From Candidatus Hydrothermarchaeota archaeon (GTDB taxonomy: Archaea; Hydrothermarchaeota; Hydrothermarchaeia; Hydrothermarchaeales; BMS3B), in the NCBI GenBank assembly GCA_015521945.1, contig WANG01000154.1, positions 1 to 6,804 of the forward strand: a stretch of 6,804 nt of DNA. Reading direction: 5' to 3'. The translations under genes were made by a program, and so were the position numbers. The notes under the pieces were generated by a model. That model saw nothing but the letters and a program-made list of their open reading frames with translations, did no database searches and was not told where the DNA came from. Shown piece after piece: positions 6,303 through 6,804 of this stretch. Numbering within the stretch: the stretch's first letter is position 1; the number at the start of each line of letters is the position of its first letter.

Positions 6303-6804
6303 CACACCCCTCCAAGGGCACCTGCACCTGCGAGGGCGTTCTTTATCATGAGAGCACCCACGAACAGCATAAGCACGCCGAAGATCTTCTTGAGGGTGGA
6401 GGTGGGCATGCGCTTGTTGAGCCTGGCGCCGATGAAGGTGCCAGCGATTCCGCCAGCCATGAGGAGACCACCTATTATGGGGTCAACGTACCCGCCCATG
6501 AAGTAGGTTGCGGTGCCCACGGTGGCGGAGGCGATTATCTGGGTCAGGTCGGTACCCACCGCCACCTTCATGGGTATGCCAAGGAAGACCAGCCCCGGCA
6601 CCAGCAGGAAGCCGCCACCAACTCCCAAGAGCCCAGAGGAGAAGCCAACCGCACCTCCGAGCAGGAACACCTGGGGCAGGTTGATGGTGTACTCGGCTAT
6701 CTTGGTCTTCCTGTATATCTTCATGGGCACCGGGAGCACCATCCCCACGTGCAGAAACCTGGTGAGGTGGTGAAAGGTGCGCTTCAGCGGGAGAGTATGG
6801 TGCG
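6302..6804 (-). CDS. TauE/SafE-family membrane transporter, C-terminal half (5' end outside window)
   Basis: This membrane protein belongs to the TauE/SafE (DUF81) family, linked to export of sulfite, sulfonates or other organic anions. The visible 166 residues hold one family repeat: GFSSGLLGVGGGFLLVP followed by the conserved AVGTDL, then hydrophobic segments up to a C-terminal helix (KKIFGVLMLFVGALMIK). The family normally has two such repeats, so this is probably the second half. A GTG at 6748 could act as a start, but the frame stays open to the window edge, and a linker-like segment ending in KIYRKTKIAEYTINLP precedes the repeat, as in longer archaeal members. I therefore treat the gene as cut by the window rather than as a 148-residue protein. 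Its TGA (6304-6302) overlaps the ATG of the stress-protein gene by one base (TGATG), which places it first in a two-gene operon. The substrate cannot be deduced from this fragment. Confidence 0.88.
   Translation of the reverse strand, partial: HHTLPLKRTFHHLTRFLHVGMVLPVPMKIYRKTKIAEYTINLPQVFLLGGAVGFSSGLLGVGGGFLLVPGLVFLGIPMKVAVGTDLTQIIASATVGTATYFMGGYVDPIIGGLLMAGGIAGTFIGARLNKRMPTSTLKKIFGVLMLFVGALMIKNALAGAGALGGV
6309..6313 (-). promoter_or_regulatory. Shine-Dalgarno site of the universal stress protein gene
   Basis: GGAGG on the minus strand (followed by GGTG) lies inside the last codons of the transporter gene, six bases before ATG 6302. It supports the ATG start and reinitiation or coupling at the TGATG stop-start junction. 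Confidence 0.7.

Noticed and set aside
5458..6351. 297-codon plus-strand reading frame opposite the stress-protein gene
   Set aside because: It is very Ser/Thr/Pro-rich, has no recognisable domain and mirrors a well-supported UspA gene; typical of antisense frames in GC-rich DNA.
6302..6748. Complete 148-residue single-repeat TauE protein starting at GTG 6748
   Set aside because: The frame remains open to the window edge and the residues before the repeat look like the linker of longer two-repeat members, so a truncated view of a longer gene is more likely. The sequence beyond 6804 would settle it.

Overview
The window most likely comes from an anaerobic, GC-rich euryarchaeon. It carries archaeal Pelota, a genuine archaeal-type TATA/Shine-Dalgarno arrangement, frequent ATA (Ile) and AGG (Arg) codons, and a monofunctional Ni-Fe carbon monoxide dehydrogenase. 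I cannot name the genus from sequence alone; a methanogen, an Archaeoglobales relative or an ANME-like archaeon would all fit. The window is almost entirely coding: six protein genes, no RNA genes, no mobile elements, no CRISPR.

Layout. (1) 38-1981 (+): cooS, a complete CO dehydrogenase catalytic subunit with all C-cluster ligands and a variant D-cluster motif. (2) 1983-2855 (-): an FTR1/EfeU-family iron permease, tail-to-tail with cooS across one base. (3) 2859-2905: a short AT-rich intergenic region holding five TTAGG/CCTAA half-sites that bracket a TATA-like box. It looks like a DtxR-type, metal-dependent operator for the permease. (4) 2906-3964 (-): Pelota (Dom34), the ribosome rescue factor. 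(5) 3965-4048: a divergent promoter region with a perfect GCATATATGC palindrome. (6) 4049-5392 (+): TrkH-type potassium channel/transporter subunit. (7) 5394-6302 (-): a tandem universal stress protein, again tail-to-tail with its neighbour across one base. (8) 6302-6804 (-): the C-terminal half of a TauE/SafE membrane transporter that runs off the window; its stop overlaps the start of the stress-protein gene, so the two form an operon.

Functional reading. These are mostly standalone units rather than one pathway. Iron import next to an Fe-S/Ni enzyme gene is suggestive, but the two genes converge and do not share a promoter. The clearest regulatory signal is the putative iron-responsive operator upstream of the permease. 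The clearest biochemical variation is in the CooS D-cluster motif (C-X2-C, with Ser at the usual second Cys position). I saw no evidence of an undescribed multi-gene system.
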